Shown in pieces: positions 1 to 8,235 of a stretch of DNA of 62,630 nt. The notes under the pieces are model-generated. The model did no database searches, was not told where the DNA came from, and worked only from the letters and a program-made list of their open reading frames with translations. The DNA lies in assembly GCA_038040445.1 (NCBI GenBank), contig JBBPIG010000033.1:1-62630 (forward strand), in the 5' to 3' direction. The stretch comes from Acidobacteriota bacterium (GTDB lineage Bacteria; Acidobacteriota; Blastocatellia; UBA7656). Both the position numbers and the translations under genes were made by a program. Position 1 is the stretch's first letter, and each line of letters begins with the position of its first letter.

Positions 1-490
1 AGGGTAAGGCGATTCTGTCTTTGCCAGTTCCCCAGGTTGTATTGTTGGCCGGATTTTGAGAGCCAAGAAAGTAGGTGCCGACAGCCCAGGGATTGCTACC
101 CGTGTTCTTCATAGTAACTCTGACTAGGTAGTCCTGGTTTAAGAGGCCAAAACTGCCGGGTCCGATGGCGAGCCAGGCGTCAGTGGGACAGGGCTCTTTG
201 TAGAGCATAGAAACAAACTGGGCGTCATTGCCATTTACCGCGGTCGGCTCGACTGTCGCGATCAACTTCGTTCCCGCATAGATGTATTCCTTCGATGGGC
301 CGCCTGGGGAAAGGCTCATCACCGATACTTCGCCGGAATCTCTCTTCCCCTTTCCTTTCGACCTCACTTGCGCCAGGAGGCTCGTTCCAACGACACACAC
401 CAACGCTAACGTGATCGCAGCCGTGACCTTGTTTCTGCGGCCTCGCGTCGATGCGGTTGCGGGTCTTCGTCGTGTTTGCTTCTTTGACAT
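1..490 (-). CDS. Partial secreted protein with an NBR1-like Ig-type domain (3' end beyond window)
   Basis: The minus-strand frame is open from an ATG at 488-490 to the window edge, so the stop codon lies outside. The first ~20 residues are basic (KKQTRRRPATASTRGRRNK) and precede a hydrophobic stretch (about residues 21-40, ending near LLAQ), which reads as a signal peptide or membrane anchor. The later part contains VRVTMKNTGSNPW followed by YFLGSQNPANNTTWG, a pattern seen in bacterial Ig-like domains related to the NBR1 FW domain. I infer an exported protein. The domain call is by pattern only. Confidence 0.6.
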   Translation of the reverse strand, partial: MSKKQTRRRPATASTRGRRNKVTAAITLALVCVVGTSLLAQVRSKGKGKRDSGEVSVMSLSPGGPSKEYIYAGTKLIATVEPTAVNGNDAQFVSMLYKEPCPTDAWLAIGPGSFGLLNQDYLVRVTMKNTGSNPWAVGTYFLGSQNPANNTTWGTGKDRIALP

Positions 491-779
491 TGCGGCTCCT
501 TAGACACACCTATCCAACGAATCGCAGGCGAATTTCTTCGGCGATCTCATCTGTCTATTCTGTTGGCTGGCTCTTACCCCGCCGTCCGAACGCGAGACGC
601 AGGAGCAGCTCCGCGCGGGTCCGGCGCTCGAATTTGAGGAGCCACGGTTTGCCCGCTTTCGACTTTCTCTTCGGCCCTCATATGTATATACAAGCGAGCC
701 GAGAAAAATTGCGCACTTTGAGAAAAATATTTACGATTTCTTTTCGAGCCGGCAGAAACGCGCATTGTCCGGTCGAGTT

Positions 780-965
780 CTATTGAGCCGGTTCTGAACG
801 GATAGGGTCGGCAACCGTGCGCTGGCTCTTGATCGCCAACGCAAGGGTCTTACGACAGAGCGGGCATTCAACAAGGTGAGCCTCCGTCGACGCATTCTGA
901 TCGGACGCAAGGTTCTGGTCCAGGTATGCAGACAGCAATTCTATCGGTGGGCAGTCATCGGCCAA
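780..965 (-). CDS. Small zinc-finger (zf-HC2-like) putative anti-sigma protein
   Basis: A 61-residue protein with LLSAYLDQNL, then EAHLVECPLCRKTL. The spacing of His with the C-x2-C pair is typical of the zinc-binding anti-sigma (zf-HC2) fold. It lacks any membrane segment, so it would be a soluble zinc-finger protein or the head of a shortened anti-sigma factor. It sits about 200 bases downstream of the sigma factor gene on the same strand, which supports a sigma/anti-sigma pairing. Pairing is inferred from position and family. Confidence 0.6.
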   Translation of the reverse strand: MADDCPPIELLSAYLDQNLASDQNASTEAHLVECPLCRKTLALAIKSQRTVADPIRSEPAQ

Positions 966-1163
966 GTTTCACCTCACCTTCAATCCACTACGGTCTTAGA
1001 AGCATCCCCAAGAAACTGCGGCATGACCAAATACAGCCATGCCAGAAAAACTGCGCAGTAATCTAATGGGGATGGTAGGCGCGACGCAACCGCTCGGGAG
1101 AAGGGACCCGAATTCGCCGCGCTTCCGAGGCTAGTTGTGTCGTGGCCGCCGCTGCCTGTTTGC

Positions 1164-2024
1164 TTACGAGGCCTTCAGAAACACCAGGAGTGAGTGCGCG
1201 GGGTTCTCCATCACATCGAGCAGACACTCTTTGATGGCCTCTGGCCCAAGGTGATGCTTCACAGCGAGAACGGAGATGATCTTTTTTTTGAGCTTGAGAT
1301 GAATGTGCTGGAACTGACGAGTGATTCCTGAAGCGTGAACGCCAAGTACCTTTGCGATTTCAACCAGACGAAGCCCTTCTTCATATCGGAGCAAGAGCAT
1401 CAGCCGTTCGCGATCCGTCAGGCTTTCGCTTGCCAGCTTGAAGCTTTCGGACAATATCACTGCGTACCTGTTGTTCCTAAGCGCCGCCTCGATTCTACCG
1501 AGACTCGCTTTGTCAGCAACCTCAGCCGGGTGATCGCTGCGCTCGAAGCTACTCCACTTGGGCAGATGGTAGTTAATTGCACGCCGGCTGATTACGACTC
1601 GCAGCCAAGTGGCCAGGGACTGCCGTCCGTCGAACGAAGCTATGCGGCTACGTCCGGAGCCATCAGGCAGAATCAAATCACTAAGCAGGTTATCAGCAAG
1701 CTCGCGGGCCACCTCATCGGTAGGCGAGACAAATCTGGCGACGTCATTTATGTACTTCTGGTACGCATTTATGAACCGCCTCCAGGCTGACTCGGTCGGT
1801 TGCGCGCAGGCGAGCGCGAGATAGAGATCAGTTGTGCGAAGCGTGCGGACGAAGCTCAATAGGGTCGACGCCGGTGCGTTTGAGCCGAGATGCTTTTCGA
1901 TGGCTACATACAGATAGCTCTCGAACACTTCAAACTGCAAATCGACCTCGCCGTGGACCGCATAACCGTTAGAAAAAGCCTGAGCGGCGAGCGAAGACAA
2001 AACCACTTCGGGGGAGCTTGTCAT
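1164..2024 (-). CDS. ECF-like RNA polymerase sigma factor
   Basis: A 286-residue protein. Residues ~80-160 resemble sigma region 2 (AWRRFINAYQKYINDVARF, then DGRQSLATWLRVVISRRAIN). Residues ~210-255 resemble region 4 with a helix-turn-helix (LTDRERLMLLLRYEEGLRLVEIAKVLGVHASGITR is the core). It is longer than a classical ECF factor because of about 80 extra N-terminal residues, and so resembles the extended ECF-like families. It is followed by a zf-HC2 protein and divergently transcribed from valS. The target regulon cannot be read from the window. Confidence 0.75.
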   Translation of the reverse strand: MTSSPEVVLSSLAAQAFSNGYAVHGEVDLQFEVFESYLYVAIEKHLGSNAPASTLLSFVRTLRTTDLYLALACAQPTESAWRRFINAYQKYINDVARFVSPTDEVARELADNLLSDLILPDGSGRSRIASFDGRQSLATWLRVVISRRAINYHLPKWSSFERSDHPAEVADKASLGRIEAALRNNRYAVILSESFKLASESLTDRERLMLLLRYEEGLRLVEIAKVLGVHASGITRQFQHIHLKLKKKIISVLAVKHHLGPEAIKECLLDVMENPAHSLLVFLKAS

Positions 2025-2214
2025 TTCCCTCTCCGGATTCTTTTAGACTTAGGCTTAGACGTTCAGCTTGGGACCCAGGCAGCTCGAATCAATCTCTCGC
2101 TCACCAAGCTGTCAGAGCTACGGACATTCAGAAAGCCGACACGTTTCTAATACAGCGGGGTGATCTTGTCAACAATAATCGCATTCCCCAACGATTGCGT
2201 TTCCTGGTGAGAGG

Positions 2215-2243
2215 TTGACCATCGCCTCTCTATCCCTTTTAAT
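2215..2243 (+). promoter_or_regulatory. Predicted sigma70-type promoter for valS
   Basis: TTGACC (2215-2220) and TTTAAT (2238-2243) are separated by 17 bases, 33 bases ahead of the valS ATG. Each hexamer matches the consensus at five of six positions. This is a sequence prediction only. Confidence 0.45.
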
Positions 2244-2276
2244 TGTTCATCAACTTCATCTGTTCAAGATCATCCT

Positions 2277-4934
2277 ATGACCGACCTCCCAAAAGCCTAC
2301 GAGCCGCACAGCGTCGAGCAGAAGTGGTACCCGATCTGGCACGCCGCCGGGTACTTCAAACCAAGCGGCCATGGAATTAAGTACTGCATCACGATCCCGC
2401 CTCCCAACGTTACCGGCTCCCTTCACATAGGCCACGCGCTCTGCTACACGATTCAGGACGTGCTGATCAGATGGAAACGCATGCAGGGCTACAACGCGCT
2501 GTGCGTGCCGGGCACAGACCACGCGGGAATCGCCACTCAGAACGTGCTCGAAAAGCAGTTGAAAAAAGAAGGGCTCACTCGCCACGATCTTGGCCGCGAA
2601 CAATTCGTCGAGCGCACCTGGCAATGGGTGCACGAGTATGGAGGCGTTATCCTTTCGCAGCTCAAGCGGCTGGGCTGCTCATTTGATTGGGACCGCACCC
2701 GCTTCACGATGGATGAAGGCTACATCGATGCGGTGATGGAATGCTTCGTGCAATGGTGGGAAGCCGGGTTGATCTACCGCGGCAAGCGCGTTATCAACTG
2801 GTGCCCGCGCTGTCTGACCGCGATCTCGGATATAGAAGTCAACCACGAAGATCGCCCGGGCAAGCTTTACCATATTCGCTACCCTTTCCAAGACGGTTCG
2901 GGTCTGGTCACGGTTGCGACGACGCGGCCCGAGACGATGCTGGGCGATACGGCCGTTGCCGCCAACCCTTCCGACGACCGGTACAAGAAGCTTTTCGGAA
3001 AGCTCATAATATTGCCGCTCGTGGGCCGCGAAATTCCGCTGATAGCCGACGACTATGCCAGGTCCGAATTCGGCAGCGGCGCCGTCAAGGTGACTCCCGC
3101 GCACGACGTCAACGACTTCGAAGCTGGAATGCGGCACAACCTGCCAAAGATAATCGTCATCGATGAGCACGGGCGAATGACTGCCGGCGCGGGCGAGCGA
3201 TACGCGGGGCTCGATCGCTACGAGGCGCGAGAGCTCGTGCTTGCAGACCTGGCGGCGCAAGGACTGATCGAGAAGATCGAGGACTACGTCGTGCCTGAAG
3301 CCAGTTGCGACCGATGTCATACGGTAATCGAGCCTCTCCTTTCGGAGCAGTGGTTCGTGCGCATGAAAGAGCTTGCCCAGCCCGCGATCGACGTGGTCAA
3401 GCAAGGGCGCGTGAAGTTCATTCCTGACCGCTACGAGCGCACCTACCTGGACTGGATGGAGAATATTCGAGACTGGACGATCTCGCGCCAATTGTGGTGG
3501 GGCCATCGCATCCCGGTGTGGACGACTGAAGACGGCGAGTACATAGTCGCGCGTTCCGAAGCGGAAGCCCTCGAAAAAGCGAACGGCAAAGCGATCAAGC
3601 AAGACGAGGACGTGCTGGACACGTGGTTCTCCTCGGGACTGTGGCCTCAGGCGGTGCTCGGCTGGCCCAGGCAGACAGAAGACCTGGCGGCTTTCTATCC
3701 GACCTCGGTGTTGACCACCGCGCGCGACATCATCTACTTGTGGGTGTCGCGAATGATCATGTCGGGTCTCTACTTCATGCACGAGATTCCGTTCGACGAC
3801 GTGTACATTTACGCGACGGTGCTTGATGAACAAGGCCGGCGTCAAAGCAAATCGCTGGGCACCGGCGTCGATCCGCTCGATGTAATAAAACTCTATGGGG
3901 CGGACCCGTTGCGCTTCGCTCTGCTGGTTCGAGCGGCAAGAGGTCAGGACATCCGTTTCGCAAAGATCGAGAAGGACCGCCAGCCGCAGGTCGAGGAGGC
4001 GCGAAACTTCGCCAACAAGATCTGGAACGCATCGAGATTCGTGTTGATGAACATCGGCGGCGGCGGGGACATCGAGCCGCGCTGGGCGCCCTCGGACGCG
4101 CTTGCGGACCGGTGGATACTGGCGGAGTTGAACTCGACTATCGAGCAAGTCACGAGCGCGCTCGACGAGTACCGGCTAAACGAGGTGGCCCAGACGCTCT
4201 ACCATTTCTTCTGGGACAGCTTCTGTGACTGGTACATCGAGCTGACCAAGGCGCTTGTCGCCTCGCGTGAAGTCAACGACCAGGTTCGCGCGGCGCGCTG
4301 CCGGATCGCTTACGTGCTGGAAACCAGCTTGCGGCTGCTGCATCCGCTGATGCCTTACATAACCGAGGAAATATGGCAGCAGCTCCCGCACCAGGGCGAA
4401 TCGATAATGCTTGCTGCGTGGCCGCAAAGCGATCCGGCGCGCGACGATCCGCGAGCGCGAGAGGAGATGGGGACCCTGATCGCCCTGATTACCAAGGTGA
4501 GAAACATCCGGTCGGAAATGAACATCCCGATCCAAAGCCGGTTGAAGCTTTGCATTGGAACGACAGACCACGAAGCTCGCAAACTGGTGAATGAGAATTC
4601 GGATCAGATAAAGCGGCTCGCGCGGATTGAAGATATAACCATCTCCGATACGCTTCCCGTTTTGGAATCGGCGCCCCGCGACATCGTGGCTGGAATGGAG
4701 ATCGCGATACCGCTCGGAGGCTTGATCGACTTCGACAAGGAACGGGAGCGAGTCACAAAGGAATTGACCCGCAAAGAAACCGAGGCGCGTAGCCTGGCAG
4801 CGCGGCTCGACAATATCTCATTTATGGAGCGCGCGCCTCGCGAGGTAGTTCAGGAGACGCGCGGCCGGCACGAAGAGTTGATCGCCGAGATTGAAAAGCT
4901 GAGAGACACTCTCGGTGCGCTGGGCGCAAGTTAG
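2277..4934 (+). CDS. valS: Valine--tRNA ligase
   Basis: Charges tRNA-Val with valine in the cytoplasm. The 885-residue length fits the family. The class I signature HIGH is present within PPNVTGSLHIGHAL (near residue 50). The KMSKS loop appears as RRQSKSLGTG (near residue 525), a first-position variant. The editing (CP1) domain follows the expected TTRPETMLGDTAVAA motif, and DTWFSSGLWP is also present. The C-terminal ~65 residues form the usual charged coiled-coil tRNA arm. The ATG at 2277 lies just after a good promoter. Confidence 0.97.
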   Translation: MTDLPKAYEPHSVEQKWYPIWHAAGYFKPSGHGIKYCITIPPPNVTGSLHIGHALCYTIQDVLIRWKRMQGYNALCVPGTDHAGIATQNVLEKQLKKEGLTRHDLGREQFVERTWQWVHEYGGVILSQLKRLGCSFDWDRTRFTMDEGYIDAVMECFVQWWEAGLIYRGKRVINWCPRCLTAISDIEVNHEDRPGKLYHIRYPFQDGSGLVTVATTRPETMLGDTAVAANPSDDRYKKLFGKLIILPLVGREIPLIADDYARSEFGSGAVKVTPAHDVNDFEAGMRHNLPKIIVIDEHGRMTAGAGERYAGLDRYEARELVLADLAAQGLIEKIEDYVVPEASCDRCHTVIEPLLSEQWFVRMKELAQPAIDVVKQGRVKFIPDRYERTYLDWMENIRDWTISRQLWWGHRIPVWTTEDGEYIVARSEAEALEKANGKAIKQDEDVLDTWFSSGLWPQAVLGWPRQTEDLAAFYPTSVLTTARDIIYLWVSRMIMSGLYFMHEIPFDDVYIYATVLDEQGRRQSKSLGTGVDPLDVIKLYGADPLRFALLVRAARGQDIRFAKIEKDRQPQVEEARNFANKIWNASRFVLMNIGGGGDIEPRWAPSDALADRWILAELNSTIEQVTSALDEYRLNEVAQTLYHFFWDSFCDWYIELTKALVASREVNDQVRAARCRIAYVLETSLRLLHPLMPYITEEIWQQLPHQGESIMLAAWPQSDPARDDPRAREEMGTLIALITKVRNIRSEMNIPIQSRLKLCIGTTDHEARKLVNENSDQIKRLARIEDITISDTLPVLESAPRDIVAGMEIAIPLGGLIDFDKERERVTKELTRKETEARSLAARLDNISFMERAPREVVQETRGRHEELIAEIEKLRDTLGALGAS

Positions 4935-5017
4935 TCGTCTGTCAGTGTGATGCTTTCATCCGTCACAATCATCCTGACTAATTGATGATGTCAGCCGTTT
5001 GCTGGCACTGCTGCAAT

Positions 5018-5869
5018 ATGGAACTCGACCCCGGAATCATCTACGCTTTCGCCGCCGATCTATTGAAGGAAGATCTTGGACGAGGTGACATCACCACACA
5101 AAGCGTGGTGCGCGGTGGCGCCAGGGCGCGAGGACGGTTTCTGGCTAACCAGGATTTCGTGCTGTGCGGGCTTGAAATCGCCGAAGCGGTATTCGGCACG
5201 CTCGACAACAACATCCTGCTCGAGTCCACCGTTTACGATGGCGAGAACATCGCCGCCGGCACTGAGTTCGCGCGAATGGAGGGCCCAGCCGCTGCGCTTC
5301 TGACAGGCGAACGCACGGCGCTCAACATCATGCAGCGGCTTTCCGGCGTGGCCACGATGACAAAAGCATTCGTGGATCGAGTCGAGGGCACTAGCGCTCG
5401 GATCGTCGATACCCGCAAGACAACGCCGGGATTGAGGCTCATTGAAAAGTACGCGGTCACGATAGGGGGAGGGTTCAACCATCGGTTCGGACTGGATGAC
5501 GGCGTGCTGATAAAGGATAATCACATCGCGCTCGCCGGAGGCGTGCGCCGAGCGGTCGAGTTCGCGCGCCGCGCGGCGCCGCACTTGATGAAGATCGAGG
5601 TCGAGGTCGGCAATCAATCACACCTTCGCGAAGCGATCGCGGCTCACGCCGATGTGATAATGCTCGGCAACATGAGCGTCGACGAAATTCGCGAGTCCGT
5701 GAAGCTGATTAGAGAGCAACTCCCCGGAGCAATCATCGAAGTCTCGGGTGGGGTCAGCCTCCAAAACGTGCGCGAGTTTGCTGAGTGCGGAGTAGATTTG
5801 ATTTCAGTCGGGGCGATCACTCAATCAGCGATCGCGGTTGATATCAGCTTGAAGACGAGACCGCTTTAG
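5018..5869 (+). CDS. nadC: Nicotinate-nucleotide pyrophosphorylase (carboxylating)
   Basis: Converts quinolinate and PRPP to nicotinate mononucleotide in de novo NAD synthesis. Motifs seen: EDLGRGDITT near the N-terminus, GERTALNIMQRLSGVAT, TRKTTPGLRLIEKYAV, and VSGGVSLQNVREFAECGVD with ISVGAITQSA at the C-terminal phosphate-binding end. The frame is open upstream to 4982, but MELDPG at 5018 fits the family N-terminus (283 residues). It lies 80 bases after valS on the same strand. No nadA or nadB is in the window. Confidence 0.93.
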   Translation: MELDPGIIYAFAADLLKEDLGRGDITTQSVVRGGARARGRFLANQDFVLCGLEIAEAVFGTLDNNILLESTVYDGENIAAGTEFARMEGPAAALLTGERTALNIMQRLSGVATMTKAFVDRVEGTSARIVDTRKTTPGLRLIEKYAVTIGGGFNHRFGLDDGVLIKDNHIALAGGVRRAVEFARRAAPHLMKIEVEVGNQSHLREAIAAHADVIMLGNMSVDEIRESVKLIREQLPGAIIEVSGGVSLQNVREFAECGVDLISVGAITQSAIAVDISLKTRPL

Positions 5870-5956
5870 GGCTTGTGGTTTCCGGTTTTCGGCCGCCAAT
5901 TCGAGTTCGCGGAAACCGCAAGGCTCAGAAGCAACGAAAGCCAGGAACCAGATCAT

Positions 5957-6370
5957 ATGTCAACAAGGTCCGGCAAGACGCGCCTGCGATTCGACCATAC
6001 CGAAACTGACCAGGATGCCGGCGGTCAGTGCCGTGTAAAGGTCACGCTGGCGCTTGGACAGCTTCTGTTTACGGCAGATTCGGCAGACACCGCCGATGGA
6101 AACGGACCCCTGAGAGCGGCTGCCGCGGCCACTTTGAAGGCTCTTCAAGAAGCAGCCGCCAACAAGTTTGCGTGTTTGCTTTCAGACCTCGATCACGTCA
6201 ACGCTCTCGGCAAGGACCTAATCGCGGTCCTCGTCGACGTCGAGTTTCAGGGACGAGTCAACCAGGTATTCGGGAGCTGCCAGATCGCCGGAAGCGAAAT
6301 CGATTGCGCGGTGAAGGCGGCGCTCAACGCCACGAATCGAATGTTTGAGCTTGCGATGCGAGGGGAATAA
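5957..6370 (+). CDS. Conserved-looking protein of unknown function between nadC and birA
   Basis: A 137-residue protein starting MSTRSGKTRLRFD. Its pattern (VKVTLALGQLLFTADSAD, an Ala-rich helix with ATLKAL, then LIAVLVDVEFQGRVNQVFGS and a final helix with ALNATNRMFEL) has the beta-beta-alpha repeat look of the LeuA C-terminal regulatory domain. This may mean only a shared fold. There is no catalytic motif. The frame is open upstream to 5873, but the ATG at 5957 gives a cleaner N-terminus. Function unknown; position suggests cotranscription with nadC and birA. Confidence 0.55.
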   Translation: MSTRSGKTRLRFDHTETDQDAGGQCRVKVTLALGQLLFTADSADTADGNGPLRAAAAATLKALQEAAANKFACLLSDLDHVNALGKDLIAVLVDVEFQGRVNQVFGSCQIAGSEIDCAVKAALNATNRMFELAMRGE

Positions 6371-6459
6371 TTGCGGATTGCCGGACCAATTGCAGATGGG
6401 GATCGATTAAGTCGGCGCGGTCATTCATAAATCCGAAGTCCGACAGTCGCAATCAGAAC

Positions 6460-7218
6460 ATGACCAGGCTCGGATCAGCTTTCTTGCGATTTGACACAGT
6501 CTCATCGACCAATGACATCGCCAAAGAGTTGGCTGCATCGGGCGCGCCTGAGGGACTCTGCGTCATCGCAAGAGAGCAGACTTCGGGGCGTGGACGGCAG
6601 GGACGCTCATGGTCATCGCCGCCCGGCGAAGGACTCTACTTATCTTTGATCCTACGGCCGGCAATCAAGGCCGCGGACTCGGCTGTGATAACGCTTGCCG
6701 CAGCCGTCGCCGTAGCGGAAGCTCTCGCCGCGGACTTCCAGGTGCCTGGCGATATCAAGTGGCCGAACGACGTATTGGCATCGGGGCGCAAGATCTGCGG
6801 CATTCTGGTTGAGTCGGCCATTGAGAACAACCGGCTTCAATACGCGGTTATGGGAATCGGAGTGAACGTCGCCCAACGCATCTTTCCGCCCGAGATTGGT
6901 GAGAGCGCAACTTCTCTTTCGCTCGAAACCGGCCGCCCGGTTGCCCCGGAAGACTTTTTGAAGCCGCTGCTGGATCGGCTCGAACGCTGGTACACGACCG
7001 CGACTGCCCGCCCCGATCGAGTGATCGCGCGCTGGGAGGAGCTTTCGTCGTACGCTCGTGGCTGCGCGGTGCGAGTCGAATCATCCGCGGGTTCGATTGA
7101 AGGAGTGACTCGCGGACTGACGGCGGCCGGAGCACTTGTGATCGAGCTCAGCAACGGCGAGACACGTGAGATCGTTTCCGGGGAAGTGAGCCTTCGAGCG
7201 GTGAGCGCGGGCCGCTGA
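6460..7218 (+). CDS. birA: Biotin--[acetyl-CoA-carboxylase] ligase, catalytic form without HTH
   Basis: Activates biotin with ATP and transfers it to biotin carboxyl carrier protein. A 252-residue protein beginning at the catalytic domain. It shows TSGRGRQGRSWSSPPGEGLYLS (split signature GRGRQGR and GLYLS), the KWPNDV motif, and the GILVES and GIGVNV strands. A C-terminal SH3-like domain spans roughly residues 200-252. The N-terminal DNA-binding wing of bifunctional BirA is absent, so it should not repress transcription itself. Immediately upstream of coaX on the same strand. Confidence 0.93.
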   Translation: MTRLGSAFLRFDTVSSTNDIAKELAASGAPEGLCVIAREQTSGRGRQGRSWSSPPGEGLYLSLILRPAIKAADSAVITLAAAVAVAEALAADFQVPGDIKWPNDVLASGRKICGILVESAIENNRLQYAVMGIGVNVAQRIFPPEIGESATSLSLETGRPVAPEDFLKPLLDRLERWYTTATARPDRVIARWEELSSYARGCAVRVESSAGSIEGVTRGLTAAGALVIELSNGETREIVSGEVSLRAVSAGR

Positions 7219-7252
7219 TGCCGTCAGCGGCGAGTCCGCAAAAAAAGGATAA

Positions 7253-7361
7253 CCGCAGACTGGACAGTCTACGGTACACTGAATCGCTGAAGGCAGGCTG
7301 ATCGCAGTACTCCGCAGACTAGACAGTCTACGGTACACTGAAAAGCTGAAGGCAAGGCTGA
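7253..7361. repeat. Two direct copies (59-bp period) of a palindromic intergenic repeat
   Basis: Two near-identical copies begin at 7253 and 7312. Each carries the core GCAGACT-x-GACAGTCTACGG (one base differs: GGAC versus AGAC) followed by a shared tail through GCTGAAGGCA. The core includes the palindrome GACTG-nn-CAGTC-like. The same core reappears as a perfect hairpin at 17105-17163. It lies between birA and coaX. Confidence 0.85.
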
Positions 7362-7368
7362 CACAACT

Positions 7369-8145
7369 ATGCTGCTAGTACTCGATGTTGGAAATACAAA
7401 CACGACGCTCGGCGTTTACGATGGAACTACGCTCACGCACAGTTGGCGGTTAAACTCCGAGCGCCAGCGAACGGTGGATGAATACGGCATCATGTGCCGG
7501 ACGCTGCTGCAACTGGCTGGTCTGGATTCCTCTGCGATCAAGAGTATCGCTATTTCGTCGGTCGTGCCCCCGCTCGATTTCACGTTGTACAAAATGGCGG
7601 AGGTCTATTTTCAGATCAAGCCGCTGTTTGTCAGCGCCGCCAATGCCGGTATTCCCGTGCTCTACGACGACCCGCGAGAAGTCGGCGCCGACCGAATCGT
7701 AAACGCCGTAGCAGCCCTGGCGAGATATGGCGGACCGTGCATTGTTGTTGACTTCGGCACGGGGACCACGTTCGATGCGATCTCCAAAGCCGGCGAGTAT
7801 CTGGGCGGGATCATCTGTCCCGGCATACAGATTTCGGCCGACGCTTTGTTCCAGCGGGCGGCCAGGTTGCGCAACACCGAGATCCGCCGGCCAGACCATC
7901 TCATCGGCACGAATCCCACCGCCAGCATTCAATCCGGGCTCTACTACGGCAATATCGCCTTGGTGGATGGCGTGCTGAAGAAAATGGTGGAAGAACTCGG
8001 CCCGGATACAAGAATTGTGGCGACCGGAGGGCTTGCGCCGCTTATCAGCCGGGGCTCGCAGCTAATCGAAACTGTAGATCCTGATATTACGCTTGAAGGA
8101 CTGAGAATAATCCACGAACGCAACGCTTCTGAAACGCGGCCGTAA
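7369..8145 (+). CDS. coaX: Type III pantothenate kinase
   Basis: Phosphorylates pantothenate in the first step of coenzyme A synthesis. It belongs to the ASKHA kinase fold. Motifs: DVGNTNTTLGVYDG at residues ~5-18 (phosphate 1), GADRIVNAVAA near residue 105, DFGTGTTFDAI near residue 127, and ATGGLAPLI at the C-terminal end. Length 258 residues matches the family. It follows birA, a frequent neighbour in diverse bacteria. Confidence 0.95.
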   Translation: MLLVLDVGNTNTTLGVYDGTTLTHSWRLNSERQRTVDEYGIMCRTLLQLAGLDSSAIKSIAISSVVPPLDFTLYKMAEVYFQIKPLFVSAANAGIPVLYDDPREVGADRIVNAVAALARYGGPCIVVDFGTGTTFDAISKAGEYLGGIICPGIQISADALFQRAARLRNTEIRRPDHLIGTNPTASIQSGLYYGNIALVDGVLKKMVEELGPDTRIVATGGLAPLISRGSQLIETVDPDITLEGLRIIHERNASETRP

Positions 8146-8150
8146 GGAAT

Positions 8151-8221
8151 AAACCGCAGAGGACGCCGAGATGCGCAGAGGATTAAGATTCCTCTGCGTA
8201 TCTCTGTGTCCTCTGCGGTTT
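8151..8221. terminator. Large intergenic hairpin between convergent genes
   Basis: The arm starting AACCGCAGAGGACGCCGAGA pairs imperfectly with the arm ending GTGTCCTCTGCGGTT, around a short AT-rich loop. It lies between coaX and the convergent gene that ends at 8236, so it could stop transcription from both sides. Its arms have a loose 7-bp periodicity like the other hairpins in this window. Terminator function is inferred from position. Confidence 0.55.
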
Positions 8222-8235
8222 GTGCCCTGGTTGCT

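Noticed and set aside
491-779. Genes in the gap between the first partial gene and the zf-HC2 gene
   Set aside because: Short frames on both strands lack RBS and domain patterns; I see nothing I can support.
2679-4148. Long minus-strand frame (489 codons) inside valS
   Set aside because: It is the antisense shadow of valS, His/Arg/Val-rich with no domain pattern.
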